64,000 nucleotides of DNA from Nymphaea colorata (Eukaryota; Streptophyta; Magnoliopsida; Nymphaeales; Nymphaeaceae): the NCBI RefSeq assembly GCF_008831285.2, contig NC_045138.2, positions 40,229,115 to 40,293,114 on the forward strand. Direction: 5' to 3'. Position 1 is the stretch's first letter. Every line of letters starts with the position of its first letter. The notes under the pieces are model-generated. The model was not told where the DNA came from, did not search any database, and was given only the letters and a program-made list of their open reading frames with translations. Positions 1 to 11,033 of the stretch are shown here, piece by piece. The position numbers and the translations under genes were made by a program.

Positions 1-76
1 GGCACCTATTAAAATTTTGAAAGTTTTAATTTGGCCCCGCTCATAAAAAAATTCATGGCTCTACTCTTACTTGCAG
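1..76 (+). other. Intron 3 (3' end) of GDSL copy 1
   Basis: Only the last 76 bases of this intron are inside the window, ending at a TTGCAG acceptor. The stretch ending in GGCTCTAC resembles the right end of the short element described at 3077-3250, so the intron probably also carries a MITE remnant. Confidence 0.55.
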
Positions 77-1064
77 GGGCTCTATGCACTTGGAGCACGA
101 AGATTTGCATTTGCAGGGTTGCCTCCAATGGGGTGCTTGCCGCTAGTGATGACTACCGACCTTGGAGATGCATTCATCAGACGGTGCATTGACAATCTAA
201 ACATGGTGGCAGTCAGCTACAACTCCAAGTTACAAAACATGTTGAATGAGATGAAAGAAAAAGAACTGAAGGACGCAAAGATCGCCTATGCGGACATTTA
301 CACTGCCACGCTTGACATCATAAAGCATCCAAACAAATACGGTGAGTTAATACAATTTCAAATGGTTTAGTCTGTACTTGCTTCAATTATCAAACAGTTA
401 AATCGTCTTCTAGCTGCTTGCATGAATCACAGGAATATTATATTTGCGAACATAGTTGCGATTCATAATAACAGGAATGTTGTTCTTGAATCTCATGATA
501 TTTTATCTATACTTGAATAAACTTGTTAATATTTTTATTGCTTTCACATAAGTGTTAAGGGGAACCTAACTCAGATCCTACAACTCAAATTCTCGAGGAG
601 TTTGGTCTTCAGAGGCATAGTATAGTTGGTCAGATTGAATGTCCAGTTAAAACCTAATCATGAGTTTCTATAATAAATTTCTATTCTTATGGATGCTACT
701 CTCTTAGATAAAAAACAGATGACCTAGGCAGGGAGAAGGGTGAATAAGCTTGTTGCCTCTTTGAGAGATCTCTGATTCACAAGTAGTTTAGAATAATTAT
801 GAAACCAAACGATTAGCTGAATCAAATTTGAATGAACTTGCGATTCTTCTGCGTGTGCCAATTGTTTCTGCAGGCTTTGAGGTGACGAACAGAGGCTGCT
901 GCGGAACAGGCTTTCTGGAATTGAGTTTCTTCTGCAATCACGCTTCACCACTCTGCCATGACGTATCATCATACGTGTTCTGGGATTCGATTCACCCCAC
1001 GCAGAGGACCTACTCCTTCATTTTCAACACATCCCTTGAGCTAGCTCTTCCTCCTCTTCTGTAA
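77..1064 (+). CDS. GDSL esterase/lipase, copy 1 (3' part only; exons 4-5)
   Basis: This is the 3' end of a plant GDSL (SGNH-hydrolase) esterase/lipase gene whose first three exons lie upstream of the window. Exon 4 is 77-341 (265 nt, after TTGCAG at 71-76, donor GGTGAG) and exon 5 is 874-1064 (191 nt, after TCTGCAG, stop TAA). The intron between them is 532 nt and splits a Gly codon in phase 1. Visible family blocks are the LPPMGCLP turn in exon 4, GCCGTG in exon 5, and WDSIHPTQRT, which carries the conserved Asp and catalytic His of block V. Both exon lengths equal those of the next copy, so it belongs to the same tandem array. No frameshift or stop is seen. Family members are usually secreted and hydrolyse ester bonds of lipids or cell-wall or cuticle components; the substrate here is unknown. 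Family assignment is secure; activity is inferred. Confidence 0.9.
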
Positions 1065-2092
1065 CATAAACCCGGCCGTGCTAGCTGCTCTTCTTCACTC
1101 TCAGAAATGTTCTCCCTCTTCACCATCGATGAATGTAGATGTGGAAAAAACAGGTGAAGCTAAGAGCTGCATGGAGTTATGTCGCCAATCTTTGGGACAA
1201 CTTTTTGTGAAGCTTTCGTATGAAAAGACCTTTCATGAAATTTTATGATCCATGGAAACAAGGTTTTGCTTTCGGTCTTGTCAAACCAACAGTTTATTTG
1301 ACTAATCAGATTCTGATTCAGAGCCAAACTCGGACCATATTTTTTGAAATGAATCTATGAGATCCGACTAGCATAGGATTAGACATTTATATGAAATCAA
1401 ATTGGATGAAATTGACCAGATTCCATATGAATAATGAATTTGGGAATAGATCTGACCATGAAATTGCATATGTAATGAATCTGAATCGCAACCTGACCAT
1501 CTTTGTCCTCAAAAAATGATTTGGTTATAATCAGATACATCCGATTTATTTACATCCCAAACCATGATCAATCGATAACTAGTTGTCATCAATGTCACCA
1601 TATAAGTATCGGCTCATATTTGTCAATGTGCGTTTATATCCACTCCCTCACTGAAATGTGACACACCGAATTGAATTTTGCTAATTTCTATTTTTAGTTA
1701 AATAAAATCAATTGTAATAAATTAATTAACAGGAAAAATATGGCGATCATTCACCCTCATTTAATTTGCAATTTAATATTTCGTTTCATCGCTGTCGTGC
1801 TCAACAAAAGGAAGAAAAAAAAAACTATTTACTGTTGAAAATATGGTTTGACCCTTCAAAAAAAAAAAAAAAAACTTAAGGTACATTATTAAGTCTTTAT
1901 TTTTTACTGGCGAAGGTGAAACGCTGGGACATAAAAATGTCGGTAAATATGTAGTTTGTATAACATCCTTCAGGGACGTCGTTAGCGGGTGTGTAAATGT
2001 CATGCACATGGACGTGAGAGGCCTCTGGTTCTCTACGATTAAACTTCCTAGTCCCTCTTCCTCTCCTCCAACTCTTGCCAATCCAGTAAAAA
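1065..2092. other. Intergenic: GDSL copy 1 to copy 2
   Basis: About 1 kb of AT-rich DNA that should hold the 3' UTR of copy 1 and the promoter of copy 2. A TATAAC at 1959-1964 lies 134 bases before the copy 2 ATG and could be a weak TATA box. There is a poly-A run near 1858-1875. I see no coding sequence; the reading frame on the minus strand at 1773-2081 has no recognisable domain. Confidence 0.5.
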
Positions 2093-5000
2093 ATGGAGAG
2101 AAGTTGCTCTCCTTTCTCCCTCGCTAACGTCCCTCTTCTCTTCCTCTTGACTCTATGCCAACATCACAAGCTCGTCTCAAGCTTCGCCGTGGGCAACCAT
2201 CGCCCCGTGCCCGCGATCTTTGTCTTCGGCGACTCGACCGTCGATCCGGGCAACAACAACTACTTGCCCACTCCGGTCAAGGGCAACTTCCCGCCCTACG
2301 GGTTCAGCTTCCCCGATCATATCGCCACCGGAAGATTGTCCGACGGAAAACTTGCCACCGATTTTATAGGTATCGTCTGCCTGGTTCTCCATGTCTTTAA
2401 TAGATCATTCAATTGTTTGGCACTGATCTTTCTTGACAATTGTGAATGGAAACATTGTTGAGCAGCGTCGTATTTGGGGATCAAAGAACTGGTACCTCCC
2501 TACCTGGATCCTACGCTGGACGAGCGTGAGTTGCTGACCGGTGTTAGCTTCGCCTTCGCCGGCTCCGGCTACGACCCACTGACCGCTGACAACATAGTAA
2601 TCTCTCTCGCCCTCTCTCTTTCCATGCATTCTCGCAAATGCATCGTACAACCAGTGGCGTAGCTAATACATTAGCCCACAAAATTTACTTTATTTATATA
2701 TATAATTTTTATTAATTTTTAGTTTTTTTTTCATATAAATGCTCATTAAAGTTTCAAATTTAAACTTAAATTGTCATTTACTAAAAAATTTCTAGCTCCA
2801 CCATAGTTCCCTTCAGGGCAAATAAGCTATCAGAGGGTTTAAAACATGATAAGTTTTGATTTATAAAGTTGAGCATTGTTAATTGTGTCCATCTGTATGG
2901 ATTGAATTTATAAGAAACCATACTCATAGCATGAGACATATTTTAAACACAAGAAACAGTAAGAACGCGTGGCAATATGGTAGACTTGACTCCACTAGAC
3001 GTTGAATTACGGGCCCGACTGGTCATGTAGACTGATACTTGACATCTTGAGTTTTTACTTGCCACCATGTTAAGTTAAGGGGCGGAGTTGGGTAGGGCTC
3101 ACAAGAGTTATAGCCCACTTGAAAAAAAAAAAAAAAATTACGTATAACATTTAAAAATGTTCACTTGTACTATATAAAAATTTTTAAAAATGATTTTTTT
3201 TACCTATGTCAATTTGAAAACTTTAATTCGAATCCTCGGCTCTGCCCCTTATCGCGTCTACCATGGATACTAGCAATAATTTATGAAGGTAGTAGTTTCA
3301 AATTTAAAGCCCTTCAAATTTGTTGGTGCCTGTCTTTTTCCACATTGGTGGTGGAACAGATTTTTTCATAATCGATAGGAATGTTTGTGGCGGTGCAAAT
3401 TTAAAGTGCTTGAATTCTATCGGTGCCTGTCTTTTTCTCATAGTTAACCGGAAAATTTGATGGTGGTGGAACAGACTTGTTTATGAGATGGGGCCTGGGG
3501 GTGCCAACATTTACCAATATTTTGGCTGATCTGTAGGATTGTTCCGCAGTTCAAAGAGAGGAACACGTTTTAGAAAGAGAGCCGAGCAACCCTTGAAGTT
3601 CATCGAGAGTTCCAGGCAGACGAGAAAGCTTATGTTTGATTTAACCTAATCTATTGAAAAAAATTGTAAAATGGTACCGAACGTTTGTAAATTTAAGAGA
3701 ACGAAGCATATTGTGTTTCAGATATTGCATAAAATGCACGTATGAACTCTGATATATGTATGGACAATATTTATGTTTGCATTAGGGTGTGGTTTCAGTA
3801 CTTGAGCAGCTGGACTACATGAAAGAGTGCTTGGCCAGAATGGAGAAGCTAGTTGGAAAGGCAGGAGCTGCCAAGATCATGGAAGACTCCATATTCACAG
3901 TAAGTGCAGGAACAAATGACTTCGTTATCACTTACCACCTCCTTCCCTTCAGGAAGAAAACCTTCACCTTAGAGGAGTATCAACAGTTCATTCTTCATCA
4001 ACTTCAATTCTTCCTCAAGGTACGTTAGAGCGATTCGCTGATTGGTTTCACTGCAAATGCAATTTGGCTTACAAGAATCATTTTCGGATTAAAGGAGAAA
4101 TAAGATCTCGTATTTGTTTCATCAAATTAATAACTGTATCTCAGCTTCTAGATGTTAATTTCTTGAGTAATAACATAACAACAGTGCACCTTTCCAGGAG
4201 CTATACCAACTTGGAGCACGAAGAATTGCATTTGCAGGGCTGCCTCCTTTGGGGTGCTTGCCAGTCGTGATGACCACCGACTTTGGAGATGCATTCATCC
4301 GACGATGCATTGACAGTATGAACATGGCGGCAGCCAGCTACAACTCCAAGCTACGAGACATGTTGAATGAGATGAAGGAAGAAGAACTAAAAGATGCAAA
4401 GATCGCGTATTTGGACATTTATACTCCCACGCTCGACATCGTAGAGAATCCGAACAAATACGGTGAGTCAATAAACTAGTTTGAAATGGTTTATTATGTG
4501 TGCCTGCTTAAATTAATTCTCAAAATAGGTAAATTATCTTGTAAAATGTTTCCTTAAAGATCGAGTTTCCTGTCAAAGGGAAAAAGAAGGGGGTTTAGGA
4601 TATTTTGAAATTTTTTATAAAGTAATGTACATTTTGAACTTTTTTTTTATACTTTTTTTGTCCTTTTAAAAAGCTTTTTTACTTAAATAAATACATTTTT
4701 GTCATTGTACATCGTGTGCACAATTTTTAGTGCACATAACCAGTCTTTTTATTAGTGATCGATACACTTTGTCTCAACTTTCAAAGCTGCAGGATCTAGA
4801 CGAACATGACTACTTCACTCTCCTGATGCTGCCTACTGCTTTCAAATCTAAGTTTATTGAATAAAACTTTGATTTTTTTTTTATGAAATCAAAGTAACAT
4901 TGATTTAAAAAATTCAAAAATGTAAACAAATAAAATCATTATGTATATATATATATATATATATATATACCCAGTTCTTTTTAAAACTTACCACACACTC

Positions 5001-5268
5001 GGCACCTATGTGACATAATTTGAAATCCAACAACTACAGTTTCGAAAAATAGGAAATGGCAATGGTTGTCTGCGCAGGGTTTGAGGTGACCAACAGAGGG
5101 TGCTGCGGAACAGGGTTGCTGGAAATGGGAATCTTGTGCAATCACAAAACACCCATCTGCCCAGATGTGTTCTCCTACGTGTTTTGGGACTCCGTTCACC
5201 CCACGCAGAGAACCTACTCCTTAGTTGCCAACTCAATCATCCAGGGAGCTTCTCCTCTTCTCCTTTAA
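2093..5268 (+). CDS. GDSL esterase/lipase, copy 2 (complete, five exons, 365 aa)
   Basis: Exons are 2093-2369, 2466-2596, 3786-4019, 4198-4462 and 5078-5268; all introns are GT-AG and phases agree, giving 1098 nt. The protein starts with a hydrophobic segment (about residues 1-31, signal peptide). Block [13 protein letters not shown], carries the nucleophile Ser48. The other SGNH blocks follow: [10 protein letters not shown] (oxyanion Gly), SAGTNDF (Asn) and [10 protein letters not shown] (Asp and His). From memory it looks closest to Arabidopsis At5g45960 (shared SYLGIKE-VPPYLDP and GSGYDPLT). The length fits the family (about 350-380 aa). The 1189-nt intron 2 holds two MITE-like elements. 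It is probably a secreted ester hydrolase; substrate unknown. The ATG chosen is the first one giving a signal peptide in frame with block I. No defect is visible. Confidence 0.93.
2652..2804. repeat. MITE-like element in intron 2 of GDSL copy 2 (GGCGGAG family, copy B)
   Basis: An AT-rich stretch of about 150 bp with imperfect inverted ends, AGTGGCGTAGCTA on the left and TAGCTCCACCATA on the right. It resembles 3077-3250 and 30829-31016 in ends and internal layout. No clear target duplication was found. Confidence 0.5.
3077..3250. repeat. MITE-like element in intron 2 of GDSL copy 2 (GGCGGAG family, copy A)
   Basis: About 174 bp starting AAGGGGCGGAG and ending CTCTGCCCCTT, so the two ends are inverted repeats with a single mismatch over 11 bases. 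The middle is AT-rich with a poly-A run near 3121-3137. It is short and non-coding, as expected of a non-autonomous DNA transposon. No convincing target duplication is visible. Confidence 0.6.
4600..4765. repeat. Dispersed repeat in intron 4 of GDSL copy 2
   Basis: A T-rich stretch ending in a pair of TGCAC-type motifs (GTGTGCACAATTTTTAGTGCAC near 4716). Its reverse complement resembles 40799-40990, including the TGCACCAAAATTTGGTGCAC motif and the following A-rich tract. This points to one dispersed family present in both orientations. Confidence 0.4.
4943..4970. repeat. (AT)n microsatellite
   Basis: An uninterrupted AT dinucleotide tract in intron 4 of GDSL copy 2, about 110 bases before the last acceptor. 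Confidence 0.95.
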
Positions 5269-8200
5269 CATAAATCCGCTGTTCTTCAATCTCAGATGTA
5301 TTCACTCTCTCAGAATTAATGGAGCCTCATTTTCCGAAATGCAAGAAAACGAATCCGCCTTTTCGAATTGTGGAGAACCGGCAGAAGGAGCCCACTGCCC
5401 ACGCGAATATCGGACTTGGATTTTGGCTTAGGTTATATATACGAATGATGTTCATAATGGATCTGAATCTTATCGGTAGTGTGATTTAAATGGATTGGCA
5501 TTAATTTACTCCTGAGCTAAGTGATCGGATGTATTATTATTTGCTCTTTATAACAGGCAGATAAAAATTTTGATGAAAGGGTCACACAAGCTAAAAATTG
5601 AAGATAATAGTTAAGAAACAAAACAGCAGCTATATATAAAAGCATTAATAACAGTTTATGGGCAAAATTTTCTTTTAACTTGCGCAATTTGAATAGCCTT
5701 GATTCAAGACTTTCCAATTTTAAAAGGTAAATGGCTCGACAGCGTACAATTATTCTGATTGAGCTTCCTCAAGGTTCTGTTCTACTTAGCTATTGAATTA
5801 TTGTAATCCTGCTTGGCCTTTCTATATCTATCCACGTACTCATTCCTTGTTGGCGATTTTCGTTGAAAATGTTGATCTTCTTAGCCATATGTCGTTAACA
5901 TAGTGAGCAGCAAGGTGATTCACTTCAAAGGGGTCAATCAATTGAATCTTACGTGAAGTTCACGCTTTAGTCACACTCAAATTGAAGAGTATACTATAAG
6001 CTTATAGATATGATCTTAAGAATGATTTGATTTGACGAGAAACATATACTAAGTTAATCATTATTCTTTTTTAATAATCGAAAAGTGAACCGCTAGCTCT
6101 TATAACATCAAAATTTTGATTGTAAAAAAGATCAAATTTGGGAATTGTGCGCAAATAAAAAAAGAAATGAAGCGTCGGTAGGAGTGAGTTCCGCGTCCCC
6201 TTCCTGTCATTAATATTGAAGACATATGCACGATGAGCCCATCAGCTCCACCGAATCGGATAATATGATATGCTCATGATTCTACCAATTCGGCCAATAA
6301 TTATTCTAGACTGATCTTGTACTGATCGGCCTACCGCTGCCGCCTGCCCACCGAACCAAAAAAACGCTAAAGAAATGAAATTTGTAGTCAGATCGTGTCC
6401 AAGACCTTCTAAATGTTTCCTGCCAGCCTCCATTAAATTTTTGATGAAGCTATAAAGTTTCGCCATTGTGTATATCATTTATGTAAGGAGTTTCTTTGCG
6501 TTCTTTATCATCTATAATATATTTGAACAGTCCTCCATTAAACTTCTAGCTCATCATTCCCTTTGCAACTTGGGTCAATCCTCATAAACTCTCTCTCTCT
6601 CTCTAGCTCATATAGTTTGTCAGTATATATAACTGTATTTCCTAAATGCTGCAGACCTCTGTCACTGATATACGAAAGTTCTAAAACTGCCCATCTGAAA
6701 AAAATGCTGTAGAACTTATAACTTGGTCACAATTCACAGGTAATTTATCAATCAAACTTTTGCGGCAGATCATCGTCTAATTACCGTCAGACCGGTGACG
6801 AAATTCCGAACGACCTCGAAAGTCTCTGAATCTTTTCTCCACAGAGTCTACCTGCAGGTAGTTCACCTGTGCAAGGAAACTAAGATCCTTTACTTTCCCT
6901 TTTCTTTCGCTTGAGCAAAAGCAACATTTACTTGACTAAGAAGCGACCTTCAAATTGAAAGGCTTTGAAATTAAATTCAACATTCATGACGTGCCTCTCA
7001 ACATAAATGGCTGGGAGAACTCGGTCGATGGTGATTTTAAACCCATCTTTAATGAACAATTGTCGAATCTTTCTTCCCATGCAGGTCGCGAATCGCGATC
7101 AACCTTGTTCGTCGACGATCACTCTCCTCGTGAAAGAAAGAAAGAAAGAAAATAACAGTGCAAACTAATGGCAGCTTGCAATTGGGTGATGAATTGAATG
7201 ATCCTGTTTGGTCTTCCTTGATTGGACCACATATTCAATTCCTTATTGTGGGCGACAAGGTTGAGTAGAGATGAAGAAGCTTCTGCAAACATCTCACAAA
7301 AGCACCTTTCATGAATATATATCTATATAGAATTCCGTTTATTGAGGCCCACAGTGGTAGCTGGTAATCCAACAATTAATGAAACGGCGAGCCACTGATT
7401 GAAGCTTAAGCCCGAACAGTGTAGGCAGTAATAAGCTGAAAGGACGTAGCACTCCCTCTCTACATTTATCAAGCATATATTCACATGATTAATGGCGACC
7501 ATATGATTCCTGTTTATCGCTCGCTGCTTGGTTCCCCTTATCATGATCACCTACAACATTATTCTCTTACCGGATGTGAGTTTCTATAATTTAATATTTA
7601 TTTGATCTATATTTAATATGAATAAACTCCTGAATCATTTAATTGTACATGAATTTATAAGCTTTTAAAAGTCATAAAGAGTTGTGAGCAAATGGTTTTT
7701 GCGAATTGGGTAGCTATATACATGGTCAACTTATTTAATAATGTATCTCTACACAGCGAATCCTGCAGATCATCGCGCCCGTGTATTCAAATTCCTGAAA
7801 GAAGGTCAAAAAAAAGAAAGAAAAAAAAATTCAAGAAACCGAATCGTCCACACGGCTTCCCACTTTTAATAGGAAACAACCGGTGAGTGTGTTGGAAATT
7901 CACAGAAGAATAAATTACATTTGATCATTTTATTATTGCAAAGAATCAAATAGCAGATGATATGACAGACAATTCTCTCTCTATCATGCAGGGATGTGTT
8001 GAGAAACCCCGCTCCGCAAGAGAATTTTGTGCAGCATATTGTATATTCAATTTTACATTGTAACCCCTAATCTGCCAATATGGACAATTATGAATGAGGA
8101 GTAGTTGTAAGCTACATAAATATACATATATAAATATATTAAAATATGTGATTTTTTTTTTTTATAAAGGTTATCATTACAGACACATTTATAATATATA

Positions 8201-8788
8201 AAATCAGTTTACCGGGAATTGTATATGCTTGAATTAACTATATTTGTGTTTTGAAGAGAAATACAATTCTTTGACGCGGTAATGTTTATCCAATTGGTTT
8301 TTACAACATTGCTTTTTTAAGTCTTCATGAAAATTTGTGTATGAGTTTATGGAATCGACATGGAGCGTATCCTTACCTGAAATTCCTTTGAATAAAGGAC
8401 AGTTATAACTGCACCTATAATTAATCGACGCTTGGTTACGAAGCAGCGGAAAGTTTGATTACGTAAGAGAAATGATCTTTCTTTCTTTTGCTTGTTGAGG
8501 AAGACAGTGAGAAATATCACTCTTATATTTAGGGTATGTCATTATATGATTGCATAACTGCTTCAACCATCATGCATAATCGGTACTTCTCCATAAAGTT
8601 ACATGGATTCATTTTTCATTGTGGTAGTATGGCCCGTATTGCGAATGCTTTTGATGAGTACATATATATTTATATATATAAGAGAATCTTATCTGGCGAA
8701 ACCACTTTCTAGGAAAATGTTGGAACTTGGAAGGGAAAACAAAATTCTCTACTCCCATGAGAATGAGAGAAAAGAAAGCTCATTCAAT

Positions 8789-8789
<1 letters not shown>

Positions 8790-8842
<53 letters not shown>
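8790..8842. repeat. (GA)n microsatellite
   Basis: A 53-bp uninterrupted AG/GA tract in intergenic DNA. The Arg-Glu repeat in the overlapping reading frame at 8603-8854 is a by-product of this tract. Confidence 0.95.
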
Positions 8843-8846
<4 letters not shown>

Positions 8847-9253
8847 CACGCTGAAAGCAAGTTCATGTTTTGGTTATTGTTTGGAAAAATTAATTAATGC
8901 GTGTAGCCATGTATAACATAAGGAGACAAATTAACACTTGTTTAACCAAATGAATAAATGACTTGCACCAACAAAATTCTCTTGGGTTAATAGGAAAAGT
9001 TTAAGCTAAACAAATAGTTTTCAATTGACTAAACGTAAACTTCATTTCTATTTTTTTTCCTAGCAAACGGAGATTCCCAAGTCTCCTTAAGAACAACAAG
9101 AAAACTTTGTTGCATCAATTATTCTAACATTGTAGGTCTCTCCTTTTTACGTAGCTAGGTTTGGTGGATTCTTTCACCTCAGTGGCTCTTGGGTTGGAAA
9201 AACCTAAAGCGCAAGGAAGTTGGAGCTATGGGGATACCTGTTCATCTCTCTAG

Positions 9254-9301
9254 AATGGGTAGGACTATATATATATATATATATATAGTCCTACCCATTT
9301 A
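9254..9301. repeat. Perfect palindrome with AT core
   Basis: AATGGGTAGGACT on the left is matched by AGTCCTACCCATT on the right, separated by an alternating AT tract. The whole 48 bp can fold into one long hairpin or cruciform. It could be a tiny fold-back element or an AT microsatellite inside an older palindrome. Confidence 0.8.
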
Positions 9302-10221
9302 ATTGGACCCAAGTTGGCTTAAATCCAATTATAAATTAAAGATGCACGGCCCCACAGTGACCCCACTGCCCTTAGCAAGACATTGATCGGATTCACTTTC
9401 TCAGCAAAATTTTTAATGACCCATTTAAGCTGATTGTAAGCAACTAGGGTTCTAACAAAAATCCACAAAAATATTCTCCCAATCCGTTGAGTAGTTTGCA
9501 AATATGGGTCAAACTTGGAACTTTGACCCATATTTCACCTTAGAAACCCCACTTTGCCGTCGTCGCGTAACGTGTTTGATATCTCGAAAGTAATGAAATG
9601 AACTTAATTGTCTGTACATGTTGTAAAAGACAATATTCCCCTACTTGGTATTTCCCAAAAAAGTCATCGTTTGTAGGAAAGCCCGGAGGTCCTGCCGCCA
9701 TCCCAGGCATTCCAAAACCTGCAGCAGAGGAACGTTCACATCCTTCTCCTCGCACTTCTCTGACGGCCGGAAACGGACGCTACTAAATTCTTCATGCATA
9801 GAAATTTAGTTTGGCGCTTTCTTGACGGCCGGAACCGCCAGAGACAAAGCAGAAGTCTTCCATCTGCCGCCCGATGAACAGAGGCCACGCTAATTACCAC
9901 ATATCATTTTTATTTTAGCAGCAAACAAGTGGTGGGCCGTGTGCCCTTAGCCCCAATAAATCTATCTAACCTATTCTCATGGTTATGGACCACGGATATA
10001 AATATATATATATACAAAAGGAAGATCTTCAAATGCAGTGTCCACGGCCGATCGAAATGCCAAACTAAACTGGGCACGAGAATTGTACCTTTTGATCTAT
10101 AAATTAAACCTTAAGGAGATATACAAATTGAAACTTTGAACTTCCTTTCACTCTCGAATCTTATTTAATTGCTTCTACATTTAGTACGTCGGGATCTATT
10201 TGTGCTATATGGTTCCTTCAT

Positions 10222-10377
10222 GGGTTGTTTGGCTGGATTAACATTTCATTTCTATCTCGTCTCAAAAAGTAGAGCAGATTCATAAAACACTATAATAAGT
10301 ATTTTACGAATCTGTTCTACTTTTTTTAAGTAGAATCATGAGACAATAACAATAAGTTACTGTTGCCAAACGATCTC
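10222..10377. repeat. MITE-like element (GTTTGGC ends) with internal hairpin
   Basis: The left end reads GGGTTGTTTGGC and the right end GCCAAACGATC, giving a short terminal inverted repeat around GTTTGGC. Inside, AAAAAGTAGAGCAGATTC (from 10264) pairs imperfectly with GAATCTGTTCTACTTTTT (to 10326), a second fold-back. The right part resembles the right part of 49669-49800 (AGTTACTGTTGCCAAA versus ATCATTATTGCCAAA). No coding capacity. Confidence 0.6.
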
Positions 10378-10923
10378 TCATGGTATAGAAGTCAAAAATA
10401 AATAAGTGTAGGTCAATATATGTATATCATAAGTATTGTTATAGGTTGGTATGGATTTTAATGGATCCAATCTGATTGGAACCAATTACCGGTAAAACAA
10501 TTCATATTTCGTAATTGAATTCACAATTATGAAGTCTAAGATCCAAGCACAGGTCACATGTAATGATATAATTCTTTTGCTTGTGCAAATCGAATAGGAA
10601 TTCACTTTTATAATTAGTTTCCAGTCTAATCTGACTTATATTGCAAGGAAGTAGAGATTAAGTGTGAAGTGTGTGAAGAGGGGATCTGACACGAAAAGAA
10701 ACGGCGCTCCATGGCTCCTTACATGTTGGTGTGAAATATAAGATTTTGGTTGGGTTTGGTGTGCCAACAAAAAGACCGTGTTTGTTTGTCGGAAGCACTC
10801 GCTTTTCCTGTTTACCTCGCAAATTTAATTGGGTCGTCGCAGTAGAAACGAGGAGTCTCGATCGAGTCTTCCAACTCCTTCCATGGCAGAGACGGAACGG
10901 GGAAGAAGGTGGTCGCGTTTTCT

Positions 10924-10931
10924 TATATAAA
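10924..10931 (+). promoter_or_regulatory. Probable TATA box of GDSL copy 3
   Basis: TATATAAA lies 103 bases before the ATG at 11034, in a GC-richer local context, leaving room for a 5' UTR of about 70 bases. Spacing and sequence fit a plant TATA box; the transcription start was not seen. Confidence 0.6.
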
Positions 10932-11033
10932 GGCGACAAGCCAACAGCCCCCTTCACCACCTTTCTCCGTCATCCACAGCTGCCAGTTTCTCTTCCTCCT
11001 CCTCTCGTCAGTTATCTTCCATTGCGTCAAGAA

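Larger units (their letters stand above)
5269..10915. other. Intergenic: GDSL copy 2 to copy 3
   Basis: About 5.6 kb with no supportable gene. Apart from repeats listed separately (GA tract at 8790, palindrome at 9254, MITE at 10222) it is AT-rich single-copy-looking DNA. The short frames at 6242-6478, 7323-7550, 9540-9755 and 9598-9786 show no domain or splice support. Confidence 0.5.

Noticed and set aside
7130-7155. GAAA repeat run as a possible functional motif
   Set aside because: It is a short tetranucleotide microsatellite in intergenic DNA with nothing around it to suggest function.
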